Notes under the pieces: generated by a model
What the model was told of the DNA's origin: nothing
Database searches by the model: none
The model's input: only the letters and a program-made list of their open reading frames with translations
Assembly: GCA_002429115.1 (NCBI GenBank)
Contig: DIYS01000138.1
Coordinates: 1-17,171, forward strand
From: Saccharicrinis sp. UBA6048
GTDB taxonomy: Bacteria > Bacteroidota > Bacteroidia > Bacteroidales > Marinilabiliaceae
Reading direction: 5' to 3'
DNA length: 17,171 bases
Part shown: positions 6,627-14,083 of the stretch, piece after piece
Layout of the letters: each line of letters opens with the position of its first letter
Numbering within the stretch: the stretch's first letter is position 1
Position numbers and translations under genes: made by a program

Positions 6627-8273
6627 ATGCATCGAATTTTCTCTCTTATCATTGTTTCTACTCTGTTTTTTAATGCCCGGTCACAGGAAGTACCTTACCA
6701 TATCAGCAACGAATCGGTATATGATTTTATTGATGAATTAGTCAATAAGGGCATTGCTGATGTTAATACAGCCATTAAGCCATACTCCCGAATGACCATC
6801 GCGACCATATTGACTGAGGCTAATGGTCATCCTGAATTAACGAGGCGTCAGCAAAAGGAGCTTGAGTTTTATCTGAAAGATTTTAATAAGGAGCTGACCG
6901 TAGGTAAGGATTTTGACAAGCGTTTCGACGTATTTTATTATAGCGATTCATTGTTTAAAGTAACCGTCAATCCAATATTGGGAGGGCAGTTTTATAATAA
7001 TGGCGAAAGCACAGAATATCACCGTTGGGGCGGTGCTGAGTTTTACGGATCAATAGGTAAACATGTGGGAATCTATGGTAGTTTGCGTGATAATCATGAA
7101 TCGCGATATCTTGGAAAAGATAGTCATGACGAGTACATCAGTAAGCGTCCGGGTGCTATTTATAAGGGCGATAATCTGGATAAGGATTTCTCAGAAACAC
7201 GCGGAGGAATTACCTATGCCTGGAAATGGGGTTCAGTTGGTTTGCACAAAGACAATGTTCAATGGGGCAATGGCTATAGTGAGTCTATTATTCTATCGGG
7301 CAGGGCACCATCGTACGGGTATGTCTCTTTTAAAATGAATCCGGTAGAGTGGTTTGAGTTTAACTATATGCATGGTTGGCTCGTGAGCGAAGTCGTCGAT
7401 TCATCCCGAACCTATGGTGTATACAATGGCGATCGTGAGGTGTATGCCAATAAGTTTATTTCGGCCAGTATGTTTACAGTCAAGCCCTGGAAAAAAATGT
7501 ATGTTTCGGTCGGTAACTCCATAGTTTATGGCGATGTGGCTTTTAATCCGGCATTTGCAGTGCCATTCTTATTCTACAAATCAGCGGATCACACCTATAA
7601 TTCGTGGGACAATTGGGTAGGGCACAATGCGCAGATGTATATCGATGTAAGCAGCCGTCAAATTAAAAACCTGCATTTATATACCTCTTTCTTTATCGAC
7701 GAGATCGCTCTGACGAAGATGTTTAATGAAGATGAGTGGTCGAATGATATTGGCATTAAAGTGGGAGGGCGCATTACTGATTTACTTCCCGATCTTTCAT
7801 TGACGGCAGAATATACACGCATTCGTCCATTGGCCTATGAGCATTTTGTACCAACCATTACTTTTAAAAGCAACCGATATGTACTCGGAAGCTACATGCG
7901 CGATAATGCCGAAGAGGTATATCTGGCGGCACGCTATAAGCCAATTCGCGGATTAGATATTCAGGCAAGTTATACCTATATGAGAAAGGGGAAAGACTAT
8001 CAAAAGATATTTGATAATAATGAGGAAGATGAACATCCTGAAATCAATCAGGATCAGGAGGAAATTCGTAGAGGACTACCTTTCTTAAATGAAGTTCGTT
8101 ACAAGCAACAGGTTCTAAAGTTGAAAGCTTCTTACCAGATTATTAACGATGGTTTTGTATTTATTGAAGCAATTAACCAATCGTACGGAGGCCCTGATAA
8201 AGAATTGTATACAAATCCATTTTTCTTAGCCGGAGATAATGTAATCTCAGTAGGAATGAATTTTGGTTTTTAG
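6627..8273 (+). CDS. Outer-membrane beta-barrel of the capsule assembly Wzi-like family
   Basis: A 548-residue exported protein. The signal peptide MHRIFSLIIVSTLFFNARSQ should be cut near residue 20. After it comes a short helical region (about 25-90) and then a long run of amphipathic beta-strands ending in the aromatic C-terminus VGMNFGF, typical of outer-membrane barrels. Stretches such as GGAEFYGSIGKHVGIYGSLRD, DNVQWGNGYSES and SGRAPSYGYV resemble the Bacteroidota members of the Wzi capsule assembly family, in which Wzi anchors or organises surface polysaccharide. The frame extends upstream to 6576 (TTG) or 6579 (ATG), but that would place charged residues before the hydrophobic core, so I chose the ATG at 6627. 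No capsule synthesis genes surround it, so a direct role in capsule here is inferred only from family resemblance. Confidence 0.75.
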   Translation: MHRIFSLIIVSTLFFNARSQEVPYHISNESVYDFIDELVNKGIADVNTAIKPYSRMTIATILTEANGHPELTRRQQKELEFYLKDFNKELTVGKDFDKRFDVFYYSDSLFKVTVNPILGGQFYNNGESTEYHRWGGAEFYGSIGKHVGIYGSLRDNHESRYLGKDSHDEYISKRPGAIYKGDNLDKDFSETRGGITYAWKWGSVGLHKDNVQWGNGYSESIILSGRAPSYGYVSFKMNPVEWFEFNYMHGWLVSEVVDSSRTYGVYNGDREVYANKFISASMFTVKPWKKMYVSVGNSIVYGDVAFNPAFAVPFLFYKSADHTYNSWDNWVGHNAQMYIDVSSRQIKNLHLYTSFFIDEIALTKMFNEDEWSNDIGIKVGGRITDLLPDLSLTAEYTRIRPLAYEHFVPTITFKSNRYVLGSYMRDNAEEVYLAARYKPIRGLDIQASYTYMRKGKDYQKIFDNNEEDEHPEINQDQEEIRRGLPFLNEVRYKQQVLKLKASYQIINDGFVFIEAINQSYGGPDKELYTNPFFLAGDNVISVGMNFGF

Positions 8274-8320
8274 TTATTGACATTAAATTGATTTAGGGAG
8301 TTATTGTAAGATCTGAATAC

Positions 8321-8357
8321 AAAAAAAACGGTGTATCATATAATATGTGATACACCG
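8321..8357 (-). terminator. Strong rho-independent terminator of the secreted two-repeat protein gene
   Basis: CGGTGTATCA (8329-8338) pairs perfectly with TGATACACCG (8348-8357), and the stem can extend inward. Read on the minus strand it is followed by eight T residues (A-run 8321-8328 on plus). It also sits 56 bases past the stop of the convergent Wzi-like gene and may end that transcript too. Confidence 0.88.
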
Positions 8358-8408
8358 CTTATTCGTTCTGTAAAACCCGATTGTTGGTTTACCTGGTCAC
8401 TTTCATCA

Positions 8409-9014
8409 TTACTTGTTAAATGCATAGTTGTATTCTTTATTTCCGGAAATTAGTGATACTTGATATTCACCAGCTGGAAGATTTGTTAAATCAAACATGC
8501 CTGAGTAAGTGCTTTTCGATGGTAGTTCCGAATTATAAAGTTCAATTCCGGATGCATCATTAATTCTGATACTTAACACAGCCTTCTCAGAGTTAAGATG
8601 ACTTACATACAACTTCTCATCAGTGATTCGAAAAAATGCTTTAAGAATTTCACTCTTAATTTCTGAGTTATCTGGTTTTACAAGTTTGTGATCCTTCACA
8701 ATAAAACTCTCAGAAACAACATCCTTTCGACCTGTTAGTTCAATTGTATAGATGCCATCTTGAAAAGCAGTAAGGTCAAATAGCTTTTGAAATGAAGAAC
8801 CATTCATTCGAGAGCTGGTGTATAACTCCGTTCCTGTTTCGTCAAATATTTTAACCCTGAATCTGTCAGTCGAACCATAGTTGGCGGTAATAACTGCATA
8901 ATCGGTTGCCAGGTAGGAATTGATAAAAATCTTACCTTTTGCAAATGCCCCTGTGGGTAACAACGCCAAAACAACAATTGGCATAATCCTCCTTAAAAAG
9001 CTTACTTTTTTCAT
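8409..9014 (-). CDS. Secreted protein with two Ig-like repeats, function unknown
   Basis: A 201-residue exported protein: the signal peptide MKKVSFLRRIMPIVVLALL ends GAFA, with cleavage at about residue 25. The mature part holds two related beta-rich repeats of about 80 residues. The first is around FRVKIFDETGTELYTS then FDLTAFQDGIYTIEL. The second is around LSIRINDASGIELYNS then FDLTNLPAGEYQVSL. The pattern of a glycine turn, then FDL followed by GxY and a strand, resembles both DUF3244-type secreted proteins and the C-terminal sorting domain of type IX secretion. The second repeat ends at the C-terminus (YNYAFNK), so a sorting-domain origin is possible. I cannot choose between these. It has its own promoter box and a strong terminator, so it is a single-gene unit. 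Confidence 0.7.
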   Translation of the reverse strand: MKKVSFLRRIMPIVVLALLPTGAFAKGKIFINSYLATDYAVITANYGSTDRFRVKIFDETGTELYTSSRMNGSSFQKLFDLTAFQDGIYTIELTGRKDVVSESFIVKDHKLVKPDNSEIKSEILKAFFRITDEKLYVSHLNSEKAVLSIRINDASGIELYNSELPSKSTYSGMFDLTNLPAGEYQVSLISGNKEYNYAFNK

Positions 9015-9075
9015 AGTAATTGTGTTTAAAAATGAATAAAATTTTAATTGACCCCCTCTTTTGATAGGGTCGTTG

Positions 9076-9083
9076 CAAAAATA
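9076..9083 (-). promoter_or_regulatory. Bacteroidota-type -7 box (TATTTTTG) for the secreted two-repeat protein
   Basis: On the minus strand TATTTTTGC fits TAnnTTTG. It lies 61 bases upstream of the start at 9014, giving a leader of about 55 bases that carries a GAGGGGG stretch. No clear TTTG is seen at the -33 position. Confidence 0.5.
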
Positions 9084-9236
9084 AGAGCTTTTTTTGAAAG
9101 ATAGTAATGAAATGAACGATTAATGTGTTAAAAAGATGCAAAAAGACGCAAATAAGTTACGAATACACACTTAATATAGTTGATGTGTGTTAATGTGAAA
9201 CGTCATGTTGAGCTATTTCATTGTACATTTTACAAA

Positions 9237-9325
9237 CAAATCCTGAAGGGATTAAAGGTGATTAAACCCGAGTTATAATTCGGGGAACATGCAAAAACTA
9301 CTATACAACCCTAAATGGGTTGAAC
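9237..9325. repeat. REP-like intergenic element: three consecutive hairpins
   Basis: Three palindromes follow one another: AATCCT/GGGATT (9239-9253), CCCGA/TCGGG (9267-9284) and CAACCC/GGGTTG (9306-9322, followed by AACATTAT). This order of short hairpins matches the look of dispersed REP-like sequences in Bacteroidota, which are thought to be moved by REP-associated tyrosine transposases. No transposase is nearby. The family assignment rests on appearance only. Confidence 0.55.
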
Positions 9326-9376
9326 ATTATATAGAATTAGGTTTTCAACTATTAATTGATTGGCATTTGTAGTTTC

Positions 9377-9565
9377 ATCGCATTTAGTGCCTATAGAGGT
9401 ACGTTGAGCGGGTATTTCATTGTATTAAGCATTCATAACTATACCTTTAGCAGATGTTATGGCGCATTAAGTGTTGATTTTCATGCACTGAGCAAACATT
9501 GCGGTGTATTGAGTGAATATTTCGGTGCGTTGAGCGGATATTTCGATGCATTGAGGGAATGTTTC
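9377..9565. repeat. Degenerate 21-bp tandem repeat array (about 9 units)
   Basis: Nine consecutive 21-base units can be laid out at 9377, 9398, 9419, 9440, 9461, 9482, 9503, 9524 and 9545. The last three are the most alike (GGTGTATTGAGTGAATATTTC, then GGTGCGTTGAGCGGATATTTC, then GATGCATTGAGGGAATGTTTC). The core TTGAGnG...ATTTC is conserved while the edges drift. In one plus frame each unit encodes a heptad like GALSGYF, and the frame stays open from 9356 to 9682, but only because the unit is a multiple of three. I treat this as a non-coding minisatellite. There are no spacers, so it is not a CRISPR array. Confidence 0.8.
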
Positions 9566-9567
9566 GT

Positions 9568-9627
9568 AACTTACAGATTGTATCCTGCAAAAGAAAGGCC
9601 GTCCAAAATCTTTTTATCCTCCATTTC
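9568..9627. repeat. Degenerate second copy of the tpx terminator block
   Basis: These 60 bases match 10002-10060: the left 37 or so bases differ at three positions only (AACTTAyAGATTrTATyCTGC then AAAAGAAAGGCCGTCC), and the right end CCTCCATTTC is identical. The middle differs completely, so the terminator stem present in the tpx copy is lost here. It begins immediately after the 21-bp repeat array. Confidence 0.75.
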
Positions 9628-9684
9628 ATGCAGTGGGTATCCCAATATCATTGCTGATGCCAGAATTCACAACGACCATTAAAA

Positions 9685-9847
9685 GTCATTTTTCATTACT
9701 CAAAACAAAGTTTTGAAAGCGCGTGAGCCCGTTCCATTTGCGCGCCAGTGATAGGGTGAATAATGGTTAATCCAATTGAACAGCGAAGGGGCTTGCCCTA
9801 CTTTGCTTGTGAAATTTATTAATCATTAGGGCGGGAAGAAGCTTATA
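9685..9847. other. Unexplained stretch with several small inverted repeats
   Basis: Between the repeat block and the small frame at 9848 the sequence has no open frame that I trust. It contains AAAAC/GTTTT (about 9701-9714), GCGCG/CGCGC flanking CCCGTTCC (about 9719-9743) and an AGGGG...CCCT hairpin (about 9786-9800). The local G+C content is higher than the flanks. It may be remnant mobile or repeat DNA; I cannot assign it. Confidence 0.35.
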
Positions 9848-9961
9848 ATGGGACTAGCGTTTTGTTTCTTTTGGGCGATGCAAAAGAAAGGAAGTAAAGG
9901 ATTAAGACTTGTCTTTAATAGCAATCAAGATATTTCAGATCAGCTAAAGGTCATTAATTAA
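9848..9961 (+). CDS. Possible 37-residue open frame, doubtful
   Basis: An ATG-started frame encodes a hydrophobic N-terminus (MGLAFCFFWAM), then basic residues (QKKGSKG) and a polar tail ending DQLKVIN. It could be a single-helix micropeptide. However, the hydrophobic-to-basic stretch is exactly what the inverted repeat TTTCTTTTG/CAAAAGAAA (9865-9889) encodes by chance, and no promoter or Shine-Dalgarno site is seen. It is more likely repeat DNA than a gene. Confidence 0.15.
   Translation: MGLAFCFFWAMQKKGSKGLRLVFNSNQDISDQLKVIN
9865..9889. repeat. Perfect 9-bp inverted repeat
   Basis: TTTCTTTTG (9865-9873) and CAAAAGAAA (9881-9889) pair around a 7-base loop. The CAAAAGAAAGG right arm recurs in both terminator blocks (9588-9598 and 10022-10032), suggesting a common origin of the pieces in this gene-free region. 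Confidence 0.5.
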
Positions 9962-10022
9962 ACCTTAGTCCACAGCAATTTAAACTGATCTCATTAATAT
10001 TAACTTATAGATTATATTCTGC

Positions 10023-10052
10023 AAAAGAAAGGCCGTCCCATTTGAGACAGCC
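10023..10052 (-). terminator. Rho-independent terminator of tpx
   Basis: Read on the minus strand, GGCTGTCTC (10052-10044) pairs with GGGACGGCC (10039-10031), with G-T pairs and an AAAT loop. TTTCTTTT follows (10030-10023). It lies about 40 bases after the tpx stop codon. Confidence 0.85.
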
Positions 10053-10093
10053 TCCATTTCTTTAAAAGAAAAAAACTAAACAACTAACTATAT

Positions 10094-10591
10094 TTATAAT
10101 GCTTTTAATGCAGCCTCGTAATCAGGCTCATTTACAATATCGTCAACTTGTTCGCTATGTGCTACTTTACCGTTTTCATCAACAACAACAACTGCTCTTG
10201 ATAATAAACCGTTTAATGGTCCGTCTACCATTTTAACGCCATAGTTCTGACTAAATACCTCGTCTTTATATTCTGATGCAGAAACTACATTTTCCAATCC
10301 TTCGGCACCGCAAAAGCGAGCGTGTGCAAAAGGCAGATCGCGTGAGATACAAAGTACAATGGTGTTATCCATTTTTGATGCTTCTGTATTGAAGCGACGA
10401 ACAGATGCTGCACAAACACCTGTGTCAACACTTGGGAAGATATTTAATACAACTTTCTTTCCTTTATAATCAGCCAGCGAAACTTCGCTTAAATCTGTTT
10501 TTACTAATGAGAATTCTGGTGCTTCAGCTCCAACTCTTGGTAGATCACCTGCAGTATTTACAGGGTTGCCTTGAAATGTAATTTTTGCCAT
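10094..10591 (-). CDS. tpx: Thiol peroxidase Tpx (atypical 2-Cys peroxiredoxin)
   Basis: A 165-residue peroxiredoxin (E. coli Tpx is 168) that reduces hydrogen peroxide and organic hydroperoxides using thioredoxin, in the cytoplasm (some Tpx act in the periplasm, but no signal peptide is seen here). The active-site motif FPSVDTGVCAASVRRF carries the peroxidatic Cys60 with Thr57. The resolving Cys94 is in ARFCGAEGLENV, at the Tpx-specific spacing that gives an intramolecular disulfide. Arg132, in LLSRAVVVVDENG, is the conserved arginine of the family. The gene lies 137 bases downstream of ccsBA on the same strand, but a strong terminator lies between them, so it should have its own promoter in 10592-10655. 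The best candidate there is TACATTGC, one base off the -7 consensus. Confidence 0.96.
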   Translation of the reverse strand: MAKITFQGNPVNTAGDLPRVGAEAPEFSLVKTDLSEVSLADYKGKKVVLNIFPSVDTGVCAASVRRFNTEASKMDNTIVLCISRDLPFAHARFCGAEGLENVVSASEYKDEVFSQNYGVKMVDGPLNGLLSRAVVVVDENGKVAHSEQVDDIVNEPDYEAALKAL

Positions 10592-10655
10592 TTTGTTCTA
10601 TATTTTTGTTATGCTACCTAAACAAGGGCAATGTAAGTTTTGTTTGGCAATATTC

Positions 10656-10693
10656 TAAAAAAAATGACCAAAAAGCTGGAGCTGATTGGTCAT
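10656..10693 (-). terminator. Rho-independent terminator of ccsBA
   Basis: On the minus strand ATGACCAA (10693-10686) pairs with TTGGTCAT (10671-10664), with an inner AGC/GCT stem. A run of T residues follows (A-run 10657-10664 on plus). It separates ccsBA from tpx. Confidence 0.85.
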
Positions 10694-10728
10694 CTTTATG
10701 ATTATCTAATACTTATCAATCGACAAAG

Positions 10729-13700
10729 TTATTCATCTTTTTCATCAACTGCCAGCTCTTTCTGTACCTTGGTTTCGTTATAAAAGGCAAAGAACGATAC
10801 AACTGCAATGACTGCAATGGTATAATAGACAAATGACGGTATTGGCACAGGATCACCTTTTGCGTATGAGTGCATGCCCGCAAGGTAGTAGTTAACGCCC
10901 AGGTAAGTCATAATCACAGAGCTAAATCCAATAACCGACCAGAAATTAAAGGTGGTCAGACCGCGCATGCCAGGGATAAATCGCATGTGTAAAATAAAGG
11001 CATAAACAATAATTGTAACAGCCGACCATGTTTCTTTCGGGTCCCAGCCCCAATAGCGTCCCCAGCTCTCATTAGCCCAAACACCGCCCAAAAAGGCGCC
11101 AATGGTCAGGAAGTAAAGGCCAACCGTCATTGACATTTCTGCAATGGAGGATAATTCCTCAATGGTCAATGAGAATGACTTGTTGTTTTTAGCAGATTTA
11201 ACACCATACAAGATGAGGTTTAAGAATCCGAGTAACGCACCTAAAGCCAGGAAACCATAACTCGCCGTAATAATGGCTACGTGAATGGTTAACCAGTAGG
11301 ACTTTAGTACAGGCACCAGGTTGGTAATTTCAGGATTCATCCAGCTTAAGTGGGCCACCATTAAAATAATCCCTGCGAAGAATGAAGTTACCGAGAGTGC
11401 TATTGGACTTTGCTTACTAAAGAGCAGTCCGGCCAGTAAGGTACTCCAACCAATGTATAGCATCGATTCGTATCCGTTACTCCAAGGGGCGTGCCCTGAA
11501 ACATACCAGCGGATAATCAGTCCGGCTGTATACATCGCAAAGGCCAGTACAATTAATATGAGTCCACCTCTGATAATCCATTTAAATTGCCATTTAGGCT
11601 TAACCAAGGTGGTCAGTTGGAAAATCAGGAGCAAAATACCAATTACTAAGAAGTAGGGCATTAAACTCATAAAGAGTGAACTATTGTTATAAAATATCTC
11701 AATCTTCTTTTTAGTGGCCGAAGGAAGAATATCGGCACCGTATTTTAGTTGATAATTGGCGATGGCCGTCACATAGCTTTTTTCATTGGCTTTATTTCCG
11801 GAACTAATAGCTTCTATGTACATACCAAACAGGTTTCTGACAAGCAAACTATCCTCTTGAGGAATGCCTTCTGCTTTAGTGCCGGGAGCCAGCCAAGTTG
11901 CCTGTACATCGTTTGGTTGAGGAAACAGCTTTAGGAATGTGCCCATTTGCGACATATAGAAAACATTGATCTGCTCATCCACTTTCACGGCTTCCTGTTC
12001 CAGCTTATTGCGGTAGGCTGGTCGTTTTCGGTACGAGTCCTCAACTAATTTCTTGATTTTATATTGACCTTTTTCGTTGAAGAAATCGGCAAAGGCAGCT
12101 TTCTTACCACTAATTTGAAGCATGTTCTTTAGCTGGTCGTGCTTTACAGTGATCATTGGTACCGTTTGCCAGTAGGCCGGGTCGATCATCATACTGAGAA
12201 CAACTTTATCAGCCGACCATCCTTTAAAAGTATGGTGCTTGGCCAGTTTACGAATTACCTCGCTGTTCAGTGAATTAAGAGGTTTCATCCGGCCACCATT
12301 GTCCTGAACCCATAAATTACCAAAAGCATCGGCGGTTTCCTGCTCAATCGTATGTGGAGGATTTAAATCCTGTGCCATTGTAGCCGTGCTAAGTGCCAAT
12401 ACAAGAAGAACCGTTAAGCTTTGCTTTTTCTTATATATCTCGGAAGTACGTTTTATTAACTGACGGAAGCGGGTGTTAGGAGCAATTAAGGCTGCAAACA
12501 TTCCGATCGTTAATAAGAAATAGCCGGCATACGTTAATAATGTTCCCCAGAAATCACGATTTACCGACAATATGGTGCCTTGCTCATCCATGTCGTAAGA
12601 TGATTGAAAGAAACGATAGCCTTTGTAGTTTAGAATATTGTTCATAAAGATGCGTCGATCTTCCTTTAGGCCAGTTTTTTCATCTATAAGAGTTACTTCG
12701 CTGGCAAATGAGCTTGGACTCTCACTACCCGGGTATCGCTCCAATTCAAATTTATTCAGTTTTAATGAGAATGGGATGTGTATTGTTTTTGCACCATAGC
12801 TAACACCAAACTCCACTCCATCAATACTTTCATAATGAGTTTTTCCTAACACATCTTTACGGCCAAATACATAGAATTCTTTTTGTGTGTCACCTAATTC
12901 AGCGACGAATTTAATGGCATCTGGCAAACCTTTGCCCTGGTTTCCTTCAACGGATGCCGGTTCAACAACCGCACTTTCCATATAGCTGCTCAGTACCATG
13001 CGTAAATTCCCCAGGCTGTATAGCACACCATTAAATAGTTTATGTGTTGAGTCAGGGGCAAAACTTTGAGAGTTGCCCGTTTGCATCTGCATCATGCTGA
13101 CCTCTTCTGTCGCTTTAAAGTACGGCATTCCATCTTTGATGGATAAAATCAGATTCTGACCCGATACTTCTTTAGGATTAAAAGCAACACGATAGTCGCC
13201 AACTGTTACTTCATCGCCTTCAAATAATGAAAACTCTTGTCTGCCCGATGCCGCCGATAAAACAAGGCTGATAGCAGGCTCACCACCTGGCTTCTCAACT
13301 GTTCTTGACATGGCTTGAGGTAGGAATAGTTCACTGTGTATTTTTAAAGTACCTTTTGGCGTGTCGAAACTGCCCGAATATTCATTCGGACTGACAATAG
13401 AATAAAGTACATGTTCACTATCTGTTATAACATTCTCCCCGTTTTTTAGCGATACTGTTACATACTGGTCGCTGGAAAGAATATCACTTGAAGATTCTCC
13501 CTGGCGAATGTGCATCATACCTTCGTAGCCATAATAGCGGGTAACACCGGCTCCGATAATAATTAGTAAAAATGCCAGGTGGAAAACAAGTGCCGGAATT
13601 TTTTTGACACTAAAGCTTTTGAACTTTATTAAGTTACCTAGCATATTAATGGTTAGCACAACAAAAACCAATTCGAACCACCATGCATTATACACTAAGG

Positions 13701-13824
13701 ATTTAGATGCATTGGTGCCAAAATCATTTTCGATAAACGTAGCAACGCCGAGTACAGCTCCGAGGAAGAGGAGTAAGCTCCCCATTAACCAGTAGGCTGT
13801 TAGAAATTCGAATAATTTCTTCAT
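10729..13824 (-). CDS. ccsBA: Fused cytochrome c biogenesis protein CcsBA (ResB-CcsA)
   Basis: A 1031-residue membrane protein of the system II (Ccs) pathway, which exports heme and ligates it to CXXCH motifs of apocytochromes outside the inner membrane. The ResB/CcsB part occupies about 1-450: helices near 15-35, 50-68 and 78-97 (with His82 in FHLAFLL as a likely transmembrane heme ligand), a large periplasmic domain, and a last helix near 425-447. A block of about 260 residues follows, opening with a hydrophobic signal-like segment (about 468-485). It is typical of Bacteroidota homologues and its function is unclear. The CcsA part starts near 710. It has SGHAPWSNGYES (about 776), LTIHVAII with a conserved His (about 847), the tryptophan-rich heme-handling WWD motif at 916-934 (ESWGRYWGWDPKETWS) and His985 in GMHSYA as the second periplasmic histidine. 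No other ccs gene (ccsX/ResA-type thioredoxin) is nearby. I found no clean -7 box upstream. Confidence 0.95.
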   Translation of the reverse strand: MKKLFEFLTAYWLMGSLLLFLGAVLGVATFIENDFGTNASKSLVYNAWWFELVFVVLTINMLGNLIKFKSFSVKKIPALVFHLAFLLIIIGAGVTRYYGYEGMMHIRQGESSSDILSSDQYVTVSLKNGENVITDSEHVLYSIVSPNEYSGSFDTPKGTLKIHSELFLPQAMSRTVEKPGGEPAISLVLSAASGRQEFSLFEGDEVTVGDYRVAFNPKEVSGQNLILSIKDGMPYFKATEEVSMMQMQTGNSQSFAPDSTHKLFNGVLYSLGNLRMVLSSYMESAVVEPASVEGNQGKGLPDAIKFVAELGDTQKEFYVFGRKDVLGKTHYESIDGVEFGVSYGAKTIHIPFSLKLNKFELERYPGSESPSSFASEVTLIDEKTGLKEDRRIFMNNILNYKGYRFFQSSYDMDEQGTILSVNRDFWGTLLTYAGYFLLTIGMFAALIAPNTRFRQLIKRTSEIYKKKQSLTVLLVLALSTATMAQDLNPPHTIEQETADAFGNLWVQDNGGRMKPLNSLNSEVIRKLAKHHTFKGWSADKVVLSMMIDPAYWQTVPMITVKHDQLKNMLQISGKKAAFADFFNEKGQYKIKKLVEDSYRKRPAYRNKLEQEAVKVDEQINVFYMSQMGTFLKLFPQPNDVQATWLAPGTKAEGIPQEDSLLVRNLFGMYIEAISSGNKANEKSYVTAIANYQLKYGADILPSATKKKIEIFYNNSSLFMSLMPYFLVIGILLLIFQLTTLVKPKWQFKWIIRGGLILIVLAFAMYTAGLIIRWYVSGHAPWSNGYESMLYIGWSTLLAGLLFSKQSPIALSVTSFFAGIILMVAHLSWMNPEITNLVPVLKSYWLTIHVAIITASYGFLALGALLGFLNLILYGVKSAKNNKSFSLTIEELSSIAEMSMTVGLYFLTIGAFLGGVWANESWGRYWGWDPKETWSAVTIIVYAFILHMRFIPGMRGLTTFNFWSVIGFSSVIMTYLGVNYYLAGMHSYAKGDPVPIPSFVYYTIAVIAVVSFFAFYNETKVQKELAVDEKDE

Positions 13825-14083
13825 GTCTTAAGATGGATTTAATAAGTGGTAATCTATAAATGTGAGTCCACTGATAAACAAATTTGAATTCAGGGTTAAA
13901 ATAGTAAATAAGAGCTAGAAATCTTAAATTTTAGATTAAAAAATCATGAATTCTCAATAAGCTAAGCATTTAATTTTTTGAATATTTCGTGTGAATATTT
14001 TTATTGTGCTGATTGCTAATTTTTTAAAACCTTTTAGGCATCGTGGCGTAAAGTTGAGTCTACTACAAATAATCAAGGGGAAT

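Noticed and set aside
9377..9565. CRISPR array
   Set aside because: Units are contiguous without spacers, degenerate, and only 21 bases long; no cas gene is present.
9356..9682. 108-codon plus-strand frame starting with TTG
   Set aside because: It is open only because the 21-bp tandem repeat is a multiple of three; it has no signal, domain, promoter or ribosome site, and its tail runs through a terminator-block copy.
10094..13824. ccsBA-tpx operon
   Set aside because: Same strand and only 137 bases apart, but a strong intrinsic terminator lies between them.
13991..14083. N-terminal extension of the Cache receptor from a GTG at 13991
   Set aside because: The ATG at 14084 has a strong AAGGGG ribosome site and the protein then begins with a normal first membrane helix.
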